Shown one piece after another: positions 12,240-27,200 of a stretch of DNA of 64,000 nucleotides; position 1 is the first letter of the stretch; each line of letters begins with the position of its first letter. Origin of the DNA: Rhea pennata. Taxonomy: Eukaryota > Chordata > Aves > Rheiformes > Rheidae. The notes under the pieces are model-generated. The model was given only the letters and a program-made list of their open reading frames with translations. It did no database searches and was not told where the DNA came from. The stretch is from NCBI RefSeq assembly GCF_028389875.1, contig NC_084674.1:14789501-14853500 (forward strand). Reading direction: 5' to 3'. The translations under genes were made by a program, and so were the position numbers.

Positions 12240-15200
12240 CTATATATATATATATATTTTCTGAGTTAGTGGGAAGAATACTGCTCTTCCTTACAGAAGA
12301 GTTGAAAATAAGCTTTGATTGTCTGTCTTTGGCAGACTTGTTGCTTGAGCTAAAAAGCTCAAGACAAAAGGAAGCCTTTTGTTTTACATATGTGCGAGAC
12401 TCTGTCTAGTGCTGAATTCTGCAACAGTTTTCTTCTATAAATCTAGCTGTTGGTCCTTCACGGAACTGCTGATCAGTTGACACACATTCATTTCCTGTAG
12501 ACTGTCAGACTGCACTGATTACCACTTTTTCAATAGTTTAAATATCCATATATGCTTTAGCAGTAGCTTTTACTCATTTTACTCACCTACTTTCTCACCC
12601 AAGGATTCAGTCTAATTGATAACAAACGGACTTCATCCACTGAACAGAATAATGACTTGTTTGGAGTAATTTTGATCAAGAACCCCATGAGATCAGACAT
12701 AGTTTTTACTAAGGGTGACTTCCAGTAAGTAAATGGTGCTTTTTTGTTGTTGCTGTTTTAATGGGTATGTACTATTACATGGGTATGAAAATCAATTGCC
12801 TGAATGTGGCTAAAAAGGAATAGAAAACCATAAAGTGATTAAATGTTAATTCAAGAGAAGTCAGTGGTGTTCTTTACTGACCATTAGTGTTTGGTGTGTT
12901 GCGTTTCCTTTTACATCTTAACAGTAACATGGTATTTGCCTCAGTGAAAACAACAAAACCTTTCACTTAGCAAAGGTTTTTTCTTTAAAAAAAAAAAAAA
13001 AAAAAAAGGCAAGATGGTTGGTCCCAGGACCACTGTAGGACTTAGGGTATCCAAATACTGAAGTAGTCCTCTGTCTTAAAGTAGTACTTTAAAAAAAAAT
13101 ACATCTATAATATTGTTTATTTTTATTTTTTATAATATAGATAATTTTTAATCTAATTTGCATTTACTCTGTTTAACAAATGCTACGTATATGCACAAGT
13201 ATGCAATTAATATATTTCAGTACATTTGAAAAAAAGTAAAACACTGAGTTTTTTTTGAAATTGTATCATTTATGTATGGGAAGATCAGCATGGTTAAGTT
13301 GAAACTTAATGCCCGCAATAGGACTACGAAAACTTTTGAGCATCTTGAGCAACAGTGAAGTAAAGGGTGCTTCTGGTTAAGGACAGAAAAGGTACAGATA
13401 GATGCAGAAGTTCAAGATGTATTCTCAGTATGTCAGTATTTTGACAAGGAGCTCCCTCAAAAATGTCATCTTTAACTTCCAATAAATCTGATATCCCTTA
13501 AAGCTTGTACGTTTGCAGAGAAAAGACGTTTAGGATTGGGATTGGTTTTCTCATTTAAACATAAGTGTTTTTTTATAACCCAATCAAGGAGAGGAGACAG
13601 CTTTGCTTAGCTATCGAAATGCTGCTAAATACCCATGCTAGAGAAAGATCTTCCTTCTTAAACATCCAAATTTTCCACCTTTACAATTTTGTGTAAAGAA
13701 AGAGGAGATGAGGATTGAGATTCTGTGGTAAAATGAGATACCTGTTTCTCAGACAACTATTAACAATCTTTAGCCATTCCAAACATGCTTTTCTCCCCAT
13801 ACTCTGTAAGGTTTACATTCTCACTCCCCCCAAAACCTAAACAAGTAATAAAACATATTTAATGGCACAGGAACAAGGTCATGAATTCTTCAGAATAAGA
13901 ATGTTTCTCCTGCTCCCGTGTACAGGATCTAATGTGATGCCTACCCACCTTGCTTTAATGTTTAAGGTCTGCTGTATACCTCACTGAAGTTAATTTTGAG
14001 GAACATCTTAAAGAGCAATTCTAATGAAGAATTTTCTTGCCTTTTATACATTTTGCGTTAGCACCTAAGTCAACTAAACTTTGTGATATAAGGAGTTTAT
14101 AAAGCTTTTTGTTATTAGAAGTGTTGAAAGCTTTTAACAGTAGAGCAGTACCCTTAAGTTGCTCAGAGGCCCGTGAAAAAGCAGGAATATCAATATCATA
14201 AAACAAATGCGTCTTTGCAGATTTTTTATTTACCTTGGGAGAAAGCAATTTTCTCACTATATCGTGAACATACTTTGTCACCTGTGGGTGGACTCTTTGT
14301 TACCATTTTTCTTTGCAGCTGTGTTCATAGCAGCCTCACATTGTTTCTAAAAAAAAAAAAACAAAACAAAAAAAAAAAACAAAACAAAACAAAAAAAACT
14401 TTTTGTGATTTTACTTTTTGAATGAGTAAAATAATTCTGTTTAGAACTCATAATAGCAAGCTTAGTTCTTACGTCATTGCACAAGCATAAACTGCTTCCT
14501 CTGCCCAGCTATCCTGCAGAGTAGGAGAGTGTTGCTGTCTCTGCTCGAAGGGGCAAGAGCTGGAAAGGAAGATGAAAGAGATTGTTCAGGATCACTGGGG
14601 TAGCAAGTTGCAGACGGAGAAGTGGAGCAGAGGATTGCCTTGTTGTAAGCCTCGAGCTTAGTTTGAAATGTAACTGTTTTGCGTTGAACGTATCTAACTG
14701 AACAGTCTAACTGAAATTATGGGACAGTTATTGGGACAATTGTATATTTTAAAGTACAAAGTGAGCAAATTGCCTAAGGAGTAGTGTTGGGAGGATAGTA
14801 AAGTTATGCTTAGGGAATTATGAGAGGGTTGGCTGTAGGCTCCATTAACTGCAGCAGTAGCACAGAATTCCTTCCTATTTTCAGTGCGTTTTTGGTGAGT
14901 TGCAGTTCATTCAGTATCTCCTTATATCTGTTACGCTTCATAAATGCTAGACCTAGACTATGAACAGCTCCAGTTCCTGTCCTTGTCGCCTTCTAATATC
15001 CTGACTTACTAACATGCATTGGAATGTCTGGGATGCCTCGTGCTTGGGACCATGTTTGACCCAGCAAGCAAGTGGCAGCAATGGGGAGTACGAGAAGGCT
15101 GACCCAAAGGCCTTCAGGCCAGGGCACATCACTAAGGGGCAATGGGCATGGGGCCAGAGGGAGAGAGGCCAAAAGATTTTGTGTTAAATTGCAAGACATG

Positions 15201-18200
15201 AATGTTCTTTAATCTTTGTGAAAGTATACATTGTTCTTTTTTAATGAAATGTTAGCGACTTGCAGTTTGGTATGTTCCAGGTAACTGTATTCTCATGTGC
15301 CATGTAATTGCAGTGAGCTAAACACGGAAACGTGGCAAACTACCACACTTGGAGCTGCTGTCTGTTCTGCCTAACAGCAATTTGAAACAAACAGCTTGCT
15401 TTTATTTTGCTGTTCAGTAACTCACTGTATGATGTCTACTTGTTTCCTTGCCTGCCAGCTTGATGTGCAGTTTGTTCCAGAATGGAAGAGGTCTTTCATA
15501 GGTAGTCTGTACAAGCAGCTTTTAACCAGAGGAAATTTGGAATTTAATTAGCTCTACGTTAGTTGTCTGGGTTTCTCAGAGTTTCTGTTGCTCATGTTAA
15601 TTCATCTTACTCTGTAAGTTTTTCTGTTAATTTGTGTTCATTTCCTAACTACTAGTAGAGTTACTGATTTTTGGATGTTGCAGACAAATGGTTTTCAGCT
15701 GAGATGGCTGGAGGCAACATGTGCTTTTGCTGCTGATGCTTTGGTGGTTCCGTCTCGCGTGTGGCAAACCAAATCCAAGTTCTTCAAGGTGGGGGCTAAT
15801 GATGGTGGCCTCTTCGTGGGAAGCAGCCAGTCTTTGATGAAACATGTAATGCAAAGATATGATGCAAACTTTAGCTTGTTTTCTTCACCTGAAGATACTT
15901 CACCACTTCTCTATATGGCTTTTCATTGTATTCAGCTATCATTTTGGATCCACCACCTTATAATTCCACAATTAAAGCAAAATTTTGGGGGATATGCTTT
16001 ATTTGCTGGCTGTTTTTGCAGAGACTGAAGCAGGAGGGATAACAGACCTCTTCCTTCTACCTGAGAGCTGAACTGGTAGAATCTGTGGTTTTCACAAAGT
16101 TCAGAAGTTTTATCACTAATTACCGTTGGTCATTGGTTGATTAAGTTGCATTTATGTATCAGTTTATTTCAGTTATGTAGTAACTTCTTGTTTTGCTGGT
16201 AATGGGATGTCTCTCCCAGGATTTAGGATGGATTTTTGTGGATGATTTTAGTTCTGTTGTACTAGACAACTTTGAATTCAGAATCATCTACTTTGTTTTT
16301 CTTGACCCAGACCCATGGTTCTTGAACAGTGAATATTCTTAAATTTCCCAATCAGTTTATTTCTAAAATATATGAAGCAAAGGCAGATTTTCTGCCTTTT
16401 CAAGTATTAAAATATACGGTCTCTATTAGCATGAGTAAACCCTGAGAATGTTGTGCTGGCTCCAGGGTTGTTCCAGTGCTGTAAGAGCAGCCAAGCAGTG
16501 CTTTTGTTACAGAATTATTTTCCCAGTTCACTTGTTATCCTGGCTGGATCTTTCTTATAATCTTGTAGTTAGCTGACCAGCTTCTGCTTCTTATGGAGTG
16601 TAATTCTTTCCACAAGGAAGAATTAGTTCTAGATTTCTCTCTTTTTGAAGATGCAAAAAGCTCAAGATGCGTTGCTTAATTTATTTTTAGGTTAAGTGTC
16701 TGCTGTATTAAGAGACTCTGGTGTAACATGAGCTTTTTTTTTTTATTTTAACCTTTTTCTTGTTTGTGTTTTTGTTTTTTTTATCCTACTGGAGGTTAAG
16801 TATTGATAACATCCTGTGGAACAGAGCTTGAATACTTTATTATTATTATTATTAAACTCCAAGTTTTGGGGGCATTTATTAGAACTCTTTAATCCTAGGC
16901 CAACTTAACTAGTAGCAGTCTAATAAAAATAATAATGTTGGGATTTCTGCCATGACAAATGTTGACTTACCCATATAAAGTTGACTAAAACTCAGTAACT
17001 TTTAAAGTATAGGAGAATGGAAGTTTAGCCAGTAGTGTGAAGTCTGAAACAGAGTGGTTCTGTTTTAGTGTTCTGGCATTGCTTGTGGGTTATGTTTGAA
17101 ACAAAGATTACTGTACGATTTCAGTTTACAAGATCTTCAATTTTTTTACCCTGGTAACTCTTCGGAGTCTTGTTTCAATTAAAACATTTTGCACTAATGA
17201 ATGTTCCTATAGAGTAGAATTAATACTGTGGATACTTGTTTTACAACTTGTTCACAAATAGTGTATTAAAACATATTTTTGATTTAATAAAAAAGTGTTA
17301 ACTGGAAACTCAGAATTATTACTGTAAACAATTGTTTCAAAACGTATTGGTTCTGTGAAGTCTAGTTAAAGAGGGTTTTAGCAAGCTGCCAATGTCAGCT
17401 ATTATGTATGTGAATTGAGGGAATTTTTCATTTGCTTTTGAAGGTAGTTGGGATGACTTTTGATATTCTAACATGCTGAGTTCCTGTAGACGTTTCCAGG
17501 TACTGCTTATTTTCTGAATTGGTTTAAAATCGCTGTAAGCCTACTTGTTTTTAAACATAATCAGAAGAACGAACACAATATGGTCACAGGAGTGCTGCCC
17601 GCAAGCTAAAGACAAAAGCATAATGACTCCCCAGGGAAATATTTTTCCTTGTTTTTCAAATTCAGCACCAGTTCTCCGACATGTTGTCTGTTGTTGCAAC
17701 TATTGATAGCGATGGGATAGTCAGGTGGAAAAACAATTATCCTGGTAGTGGATGTATACTTGCTTTTGCTGTTCACTGGGAGGAAATCAGTGGCTCAGCT
17801 GGTCAAAAGCATAGAATGAAAGAACTTTGAAATGAGGTACTAAAGCAAATGAAGACCTATTATATGGCACCTAGGCTGCTGCTGTGTTCTTCAGTATGTG
17901 TTATCCAGGTCATTGGTTCTTTGCAGACAATATGAAGGAAATCTGGCCTAGTTCTTTTTGTTCCCTTTCCTTTTGTTTGTTGGAAAAGTATAATCAATCT
18001 TTTGCTAGAGTGATTTATCCATCAAACTGTGATAATTAAGATGTGGGTGGTCTTGTGGAATGACCCTGTATAGAAAACTAATCAATATTATTAAATGGAT
18101 TTAACTTGCTCTGACAGGAAGGCACTTTGAGCTTTGGGGAAATTCTGTTCTTTACATATCCTAGTGAAAGTGTCATTTTGCACTTTTCTTTGTGGATGAA

Positions 18201-21200
18201 GAGCATGAGAAGTCTTAGCCTCTCCCCCTAGATTTCTTCTAGCTTTTTTTTTTTTAAATGTATGTAGTATGTTATGGGATATACTATATCCAGTTATTAG
18301 GTGTTGGCTTCACTGATGAAGGAAAAACAATAACATCAACTTAGCTGTCAATAATTTGCAGCTGATGTAAGTGCCTAATCTTTCAAAGAATCTTCTGTTT
18401 TAACATGCCTTAGTGCATGTTAAATGCTTGGCTTGCCCCAGGAACGGGTGTTGTATGCTAAGATTGAAGCTTTTAAACAGTAGTCCATATGTGTTAGAGA
18501 TGGGGAAAAAAAGTGATACCAAATTGATTTTTTTTTTTTGTCAAGATGCCATTGTTTTGAAATGACCTTATCACAGTTCCTGAAAAACAGCACTTAGGTT
18601 CAGTTGCACAGAGGAAAGAAATGACTTGCAGTTTACTAAAGAAGGAGTTGGCAGAAGTTATTCTATGGCATCCTGGTAGAACTCTAGCTGAAACCGTTTG
18701 CTATTTACATTTCCCAGCTGTCCAACAGCAGACTACTGTTCTGGGAATTTTAAGGTTATATGTTAAAAGCTAGAGTTTTCCCTTCTTATTCAGCAGTTTA
18801 AGCAATTAAGGTTAGTTTAATACATAGCATATACTGGAAATACAAATGCAAGCATATATAGGATCTACAGAATAAATTATAGTAAAGAATGAATTGTAGA
18901 GCACTGTGTTCTCTGTGACAAATTAGAAGAATGTTATAGCATGACATCTTTAAACTAGCTTCTTAGCTAATAGTTTCCCTTCTCAGTTCTGCAATTTTGA
19001 CTGATTATGCCATTGTGGTTACTCTAATCTTCCTTCCTATGAATTTCCCAGAAAAGTATGTGATATAAATATACTCTCTCAGAAGGACATAGCAGCTGTT
19101 TGAAATGTCCACTGTATATTTTCCAGAACCCTCCAGATTTTGGATTTGCGTATTTTTTTCCATTTTTTCAATAGTTCTTTTTGAAGATGTATATATACAC
19201 AATCTTTTCCAGCTTTTATTTTCTGTTCACTAAATTCAAATATGCAAATCTTCCTGAAGTCATCTTGAGTTCAAATATGCAACTCCCTCTAAAAGCCATC
19301 TGCTCTTTGTTCTAGCCTAGTCAGGTATTAATTTGACTTTGCTTGACTGTTTAGCCTTTGAAGTTTCTGCACTCATGTTTCCCTCAGCTTTATTTAGCCT
19401 TATATCAAATTTAAAGCACTCTTAGATTAACATCACTTGTTCACATATACCAGCTCCACATTTTGGAAACTTTGCCAAACTGTAGTCTGTATCTTTTGTT
19501 TTTTGACCTGATTCCCTTAATATTTCAGGAAGCCTTCGTGGCTCTGAAAAACATTTAGTTTTATTTCAAAACTCTGAAATGTCTTTTTTTTTTTTTTTAA
19601 TACCAAAAATAAATGTAAAAGGTCAGGGAAACTGTTCTAATTCCTGGATTTTCTCTGTCTTAACTTGGACCAGTTCCCAGTCTGGATAGGTAATAGTTTG
19701 TTGCAAGTGGATCCAGTCACTGAATCCCTAAATGCCATCTGTGTCTAAGTTCCCTGAATTGGCAGGGAGAGGTGGGAAGGAAGGAGGAAGGATCAATTAC
19801 TGTGGCTATCCCAAAGTCTTTTGGGCACGCTCAGAGGTGCAGATCTTGAGCCTAATGTTCATTCTTCCTAGAGAAATGTCCCTGCTGGAGCCTCTTTGTG
19901 CTGGACAGATGCTGGAATCACACAGTTTGTCTGAGCTTCCATGTGCTTAGATTCATACGCTAAAAGATTTTATGGTTGTGGGACCTCCAGTTAACTAGAA
20001 GATTAGAGATATTCAGAGACAATATAGCTGTAAAATAAGGAACACATGTATTAAGAAATCCTAACCACAAGCAGGGTTTTCTTGGTTTTGTTTTCAAAGA
20101 TTTGGGAAGTAGCCTCTGGAATGCATTCCCTTGATCTTACTGGACTGATGTGCAAGTCCAGATTCTGCTCAGTATGCCTGGGTAAAGCAGAATTGTTCAT
20201 ACATGTTTGTCTTTCCAAGAACGGAGCCCTTGGTTAGAAAGCAACCGTCTGTTTAAAACTCACTCTTTATCTGTGCGTTTGACTGTGGAATGTTTTCTGT
20301 TCAAATCATTGGCCTCAGTAGCCTGTTCAACTTCTTGTGCGTCACTGGATTGGAGAGGTAATGGGGCTAACTGGAGAAGCAGAGGCAGAATGGATGTGGA
20401 ACATGCAATGGGAATACTGTAACAGTCCTACAGAAAGCATCCAAGTTTCAGTATCTCTAGCTTACAGTTTTAGAATTGCTGTGATAGTGTTATATTTTCA
20501 TTGTGAGTCAAAGCCTGACCTGTACAAACTTTGTTATTCCACTACGAAAAGGCTATGCAGTGTTGACTGCTCTCACTGTTAGACTTCTCCAAAGGAGATG
20601 ACACCTGAAAAGCTGAGGATAGATGTATTTCCACTTACAGCGAGGTAGCTTAAATAGTATTGGAAAGCTTTCAGTAATAATGCTGATTTCTTTTAATGAG
20701 ATTGAATTCTTAATTTGAACATTTGAAACTAATGTACTAGTTTGAATGCTGATCAGATTGTTCCGGGTAAATTCTGAATATGATACACTAGATGAAGAAA
20801 ACAGAATGGGAAGTTGTGATAGAAGGGAAAGGACCTTTGCAAACAGACCTTCACACAATGTATTAGCTATTTTCTTTCAACTACTGAAGAGCCTGGCTAG
20901 GAGAAAGCAAAGGTTTCGAGACTCATTGGACTGTCTAAGATGAAAAAGGCGAAATCGTACTTCTCTTTCCTTCCTTCTTGCTCTCCAAGGGAAGAAAGGT
21001 GACTTCCCTCCTTCTGACTTGCACTAGTTTTCTCCAGGGTTATTTGATGTATGGGGTTTATATGCCCCATACAGCAGAGCAAATTAGGCCCTGGTCTGAG
21101 TGCTTAGATTGCAGGCTTCATGCAGTCATTAATAAACTTCAGCTGCAGGCACATACAGAGTATGTGGAAGTATTCAGATGAGGATAGGCTCATTTCACAC

Positions 21201-24200
21201 CTTGTGTCATTCATGCTTAGGTTCAAACACTACTCAGGAAGACTCATTCAAGTTTTTTGCAGTGCACTTGAATGAAAAGCTGCAGAGATGCAGTGAAATA
21301 TGGATATATTTCTTCTGTAATTTCATTTGTTGTCAGTAGATTTCACATGCTTCTGGGCTTATGGTTTTGTTAAGTATTAGGCGGAAAGACTGCATGTACA
21401 AAACTGAATAGATCACACTATCTATGTAAAAGGTCCTTTACATCGAGGACTTTTTAACTTTTAACTTTCAAACAGGTATAGCTATGTAGTAGTATAGATA
21501 AGGTTGTACTTCTTGAAATCAGTTTTATCTTTTAACCGGAGACCATACACATAGCAGCAAAGTTATGAGATAACAGAAGGGATACAGCAGTAAAGAAGGA
21601 AATTCTTTCTTATAACCCCCTTCTCTCTGTTCTTTGGAAGGTTCGTATATCCTTGAATACAAGATTTTGCTTTAGTTGTGTTGGAGGTAATACTCATGCC
21701 CAGGTAAGCTTTGCTGCTAATGTAGAGCAAAAGTTGCCAGCAAAAGCCATGCTGCTGGCGTAGCATTGACGGCCTCGCTGTCTCGTGCTCCATGTCTGCT
21801 CACTGCAGTGCAGTAGGATTGATAACAAGCAGACTCAGCCATGGGATATTAGGTGTGTGGCAGGACTGGCTTTCTGAATAAGCATTAAAAAAAAGCAGCA
21901 GCTGATGACTGAGCAGTTAGAGAAGAATTACGGTGGAAGCTCAAAGGTTTTGGAGGGGGTGGGGGGAATGAGATAAGTATGCTAGTGGTGCTGCAGTGAC
22001 GTAAAAATATACTCCATCAAAACCTGTGTCGAAGAGATGGTTGCTGAAAAGGAAGGGATATGAATTACTGAAGACACAGGTGCAGCTTGATTTAGGCTGC
22101 TAAAATGCCTTAATACTAGATTTCCTGTGTGGAAGAATATATTATTTTTGCTACAGGGTTTTTACACTTTGTCCCTCATTTCAGGAGACATTTATGGAGT
22201 TCCAAATCTGCCTGCTGAGAAGTAAATTAAATACGTAGCTGCTTTTCACCTTTCCTCTGTTGCTGTACTAGTGGGAGAGAATTTTTCTTGCCAGTAATAC
22301 TGATCATGATCATTGCTGCTGAGTATTTTTTTTCTTCTTGGTGCCAGAAAAGGTGACGAATCTGCATTATTTACAGAAGGATTTGGATCTCTGAATGAAA
22401 GGATAGTAGACATGATGCATTTTCTTAAAGATATGTGTAAGAAATTGGAGGCATAGGAAGCCTACATAAACTTTATAAGCATGGCTGAGAAAGAAAGATG
22501 AACTGCTTTAGGATGTCCTTGAAATATGATGTTGGATGGGTTTTTTAACTTCGCTTGGAAGGTTTGGCTCTTTTTCTGTCAAAAGTTGCCTTTTGCATGT
22601 GCTGTTCAGGATCCATTAAATGTCAGATGGAGGTTAGGAAGCCAAGGGTAACTGTTCTATTTTTATGTATTTATAATACTTTCTTCTTGTGTTATGGTAC
22701 TTGTTTATATTTTTCTTATCTGCAGAACAATTGACATATTATTGTATTATATTGAAGTGGTTATATATTACTAAAAGGGGACATAATAGCAGTTAAAACT
22801 ATATATGAAGAGAAAAACATTTAATTGAATGTTTTATGGTAAATTTTTGTTTATTTCAATTTTGCTTTCTATTTTATGCAAGAACAAAATGTGTGTGAAC
22901 ATGTCATTAATGTATTCATCTGCCTTTATATATAGGTCTATTCAATAGGGTCACTCAAAGGACACTTACAAATAGTTAGAGGTTTTTGTCTAAATTGTAT
23001 TTTCTAGAATGAAATATAGCTAACTGAATATAGAATCATGTGCTGACATAAACATATTGAATTTTTTAAAAGTATTCCTTTCAATGACAAGATTATCATA
23101 ACATGCATTAGCTGCAGAGCACTGCTGAAAATCTGTTTTAAAATTGAGTTAGTGTACTAACATGTTTTTGTCTTTTTAGACTCTTCTTTCTTCCCCTGCT
23201 CCCAAAGTCAACTGCTCCATGAATACGTGATATTTCAACCATTTCCAGCATCTGTGTGTACCAACCAAAAGTCATCTGTCATTGTCAGCATTAAAAAATG
23301 CCACTATCTATTTACTTCCCTAATTAAAGCAGACTTACTAACTTGCTTTTTGTAACACTTTCTCAGAAAAATCAGCAAAACTGGCAGCAATGTAGATCTG
23401 ATTATGCTCACCCGTTTCCCCCCCCCCCCCCTTTGTATTCCTCCCCCTAATACAGGAGCCGAGTACGAAACGGGTCAAGCCTCTTTCTAGAGTTACATCA
23501 CTAGCAAGCCTAATTCCTCCTGTACGGGCCACTCCATTGAAGCGGTTCAGCCAGACACTTCAGGTAATAACAGTGAATGTGTTGCTGTTTTTAAATTGCC
23601 TTTCCACAGGAGGATTATGTGCACACTCAAAATTTCTTCTAGGGTTGTTCTTTTCAAATCAGTCTGCCCATACATGCATATATGGGAGTGTGTGTACATG
23701 CGCACACACACGCATACACACAGTGTGTATCATTGATGTTTTACACATGTCAAATCAAACAACAAGTATTCCCTGTGCCCACTTTCAGCAAAAGGTGCAG
23801 TAATAATGGAGAGGGGAGTTGTACTGACAAATGGAAGGAAGTACTATTGTTAAAACTGTGTAATTGCCATGATTATCACGAGATAGTTTATATTTCTTAT
23901 TCTCTACTAACAGTGATGTATTCAGTATTGTGATTGTCAAAGAGTTCAGTCAGGCATTCGCAGGCTTTTAAAAATTAATATGTCTTTTTTTTTTCCCTAG
24001 CTAAAATGCAATTTATAGTTGTATTTTAAATAAACACACCCTCACACACTACTGTAATGCAATGAACGGGTTAGTTAACTTATGACTACAGAGTCAATTA
24101 AGTTTTAACTTAAGACTTTTACTTCAAAAACCACTTCTCTGTCCAGATAATTCATGTTCTGTAATTACCAGGAAGAAAACTATTATAGCAATAATATAAA

Positions 24201-27200
24201 AAAGTTACTGTATTAAAGGAGTATGACAATTGCTGTGTAAATTCTAATGAAGAACAGAAATTTTGTGTGGTATGTTCTGTTAATTTTGTTTGGGTTCTTT
24301 GGTATTTGTGGTACAATTAGTAATATAGGACTGCTAAATTTCTTTCTATATTGTGAACTTTGACCTTCCTTGAACAAAAGGTTTACTGAGCAGTTATAAG
24401 AAGTCATTTTCCAAAGCTGATTAGAAAAATAATAAAGAGGAAGCAAATTTGAAATGCAATTTAGGAGCTAAATTGTTTTGTAGTTTCAATTTCTGTGTTA
24501 AGTGCATAATACTTAATATACTTGGAGACTAACGGAACTTGAATTTGTAAAATATTTCATATGTTCAGACCTGGAGACTTCAAGACATTTGTGGGCTCAA
24601 CTCCTGTTGATTATGAGTGCAAAACAGGGTTCAAATACTACTATGGGTCTGGCCTAGAAAGCTTTGAAACATTGCAGTGTTTCCTCTTTAAAACAATGCA
24701 AGTAAGAAGGCTTGTGTAAAATCTAAAGAGAATTATGTAACAAGGTTATTTACTTTGAAGGGAGGAAATACAAAAATATCTTGAATTTATTAGGAAGGTT
24801 ACTTAACCAAAATTAGCTCAGTCAGCACATTAGTAATGTTATCATTAATCAAGGAGAGAAAAAAAACCCCAAACTTCAAACTTCTTTACAGCTAGGAATC
24901 TTATACAACTACATATAAAAACATGAAAAGATATTCTGTAGTGGTAGTTTATCTAGCAAACAGATATTACAGGATTTATTTAATGTTCTATCCCTGCAGT
25001 TTTACATGTGCTGCTGTCTGCTTATGAAAGCTGCATTTGTGGGGTTGGGGGAGGACAAACTGGCTGAACTGGCTTCTGACTGTGTTTGATCCAGAAGGTA
25101 TATCGTAGCGTGACTGGAGCAGAGATGTCTGTATTCCCTGGGGTGTATAAATCTCCTCCACAGTCTGCCTGTAAGCAAAAATTGGCTCGACTCCGAAAGA
25201 AGGGCTGCATTAGTTCCAGTTGTGAGGAGTGTGGAAAGTGAATTAGTTTTTGGCTGAACTGCTACTGAGCACAGCACTTCCCTTTTCACAGCCTTAAACA
25301 GCTGTTGTGCTCATTTAAGTACCTACGCTGTTCTGTAGTGAATACCTTTGACCCTGGCTTGTCCAATACAATATTGTATTTAATAAAGTTTGATTTAGAC
25401 TATCAGAAAACTATGCTTTCATGCGTTAGCAGCTTCCCTAAATGTTAGTGAGAGCTACATGAATGTGATCCAGGGCACATTTTGACAAAAACAGATTAAG
25501 AGGGTGATTTTGTTGCCAGTTCAACTGTTAGGAGCATTTCTATCTCACTCTAGTTGTTCCTGTTGGTTTTAAGAATATATTTCAATCAACCATCAGCAGA
25601 TTAAACAGTGATATGTTATTCATACCATCTCCTCTAAATAACTATGTGCTTGAAGGAGCTGTGATGTTAAATCAACCTGAATGATCTCTGAGTGCTAGGT
25701 CTGAATCTACTGCCAAGTGATGAATGCAGGCCATATCTCTCAAAACTGCCTGTGTGGCTGTCTGTAAATTGCTTTTTATTTAATTTTTGTCAACAGCAAT
25801 AGAACAGGGAAAAAGAATGATCTTACATACTGTGCTTAGGTGCCCCATCTGGAATAATTTAAAACAGTTGTCAGTCTCTACTGCCCCTCTATGTAAATGC
25901 TTTGCTTTTACTTTTTACTTTATTATGTATTGACATGACTGTCATGGTTCCCTATGGAAAAATACAGATTTTTTTTTTTTGCGTTTTGTGTTACTTGCAA
26001 ATTAAAAGAAAATGAAGTGTTATTTTTCTCATTGGATGAGTTTTCAGTATGTTATATCTCTGTTGCTAAGGTATTTCAGTCAAAAACCGTGTTTCTTCTT
26101 GGATTGCTACTGAATTTTCTGTATCTGTAAAATGAAGAAAATTGCTATCGTCAACACAAAATCCAAACTAAACTCTCCTTTGCGTGGAAAAAGGAAACCA
26201 AACAACAGAACATCCAACCCAAAAGACTACTCCAACAACAGCAATATAAACTATTAGAAAATACTGGCTTTCCTTTATGGATTTTATACAAACCTTCTGA
26301 TACAATTCTTGCTTATGGAAAATGTGTGTAAGACAAGAAAATGTTTATTGTGCATTATTTCCTTTAGCTCTGTAAATGTGTCATTTCCATTTTATGCTAA
26401 TGGACCTTCTGCATGGAGGTTGAGGAGGAAATACCATTGTATATGGGATCTAGGTAGTGTTTCTTTTAAGATAAATTCTTACAACTGCTGATGTTTTGAA
26501 ATGTTTTATTGCTTATAGAGGCATTTGGGGATGATGTATGAATCTTATCATTTAATTTTATTAGTATTTTGCACATTATTGTCAGTATTTTCCGCAAAGA
26601 TAACAAGTAGCAAAATACATGAAGTCTTTCTAGCCTTCTGGGTTTTTTTGGCTCTGTGTTTCTGTCACTTAGCGCACTGTAGATCAACTGACTAAAATAG
26701 TGCTGTAAGCCTTATCTTTGACAGAGTGAATCTGTGTACATCTGCAGGATACCAAATAATAAACAGGCATACTTATTTATCTACCTGGAAAAACATCTTA
26801 TTTCATAGCTATATTTTCAGTCAGCATCAACCTAGACTAATGATTGTGAAGATCCGATTTCTACTTGGTCTACTCACAGCTGTGTGCTATTCAGCTTAAA
26901 AGCTGAAAATAGGATCAGTAGATGAACTTGAGCTAACACCAAAGACAGAAATTTGTCTTGCTGCCTTCCAGTACAACTTCAGTTTCCGTCAGTGTATCTT
27001 AAGTTTAAACAGGGTTGAAATTATTTTTTATCTTTTTTAGGACACCACAAAATTCTAAGAACCCTTGAGAAGAAAACTCTTTCTAACATCAATTCTGAAT
27101 GTTAGATTTGATGTATAGGATTTGATGATGGGATTTTGATGTATAGGTCCCTTTTTCCAGTACATAAAACCGTTTGCTTTACTGCAGCTGAAATTACAGT

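Larger units (their letters stand above)
7341..23455 (+). other. ARHGEF3: ARHGEF3 intron 1 (16.1 kb)
   Basis: Bounded by gtactt and taatacag. It holds AT-rich sequence with many microsatellites: GT/TA tracts near 8077-8143, 8430-8466, 8586-8616 and 12195-12257, AAT near 10776-10802, TTA near 16838-16854, and A-rich tracts at 12987-13007 and 14349-14398. It also holds small perfect hairpins at 18399-18424 and 21048-21073. A 117-codon reading frame at 15675-16028 has no recognisable homology. I see no supportable coding exon, but alternative first exons or enhancers cannot be excluded. Confidence 0.85.

Noticed and set aside
12987..13007. A21 run as the tail of a processed pseudogene
   Set aside because: The preceding few hundred bases show no recognisable coding or RNA-derived sequence and no target-site duplication.
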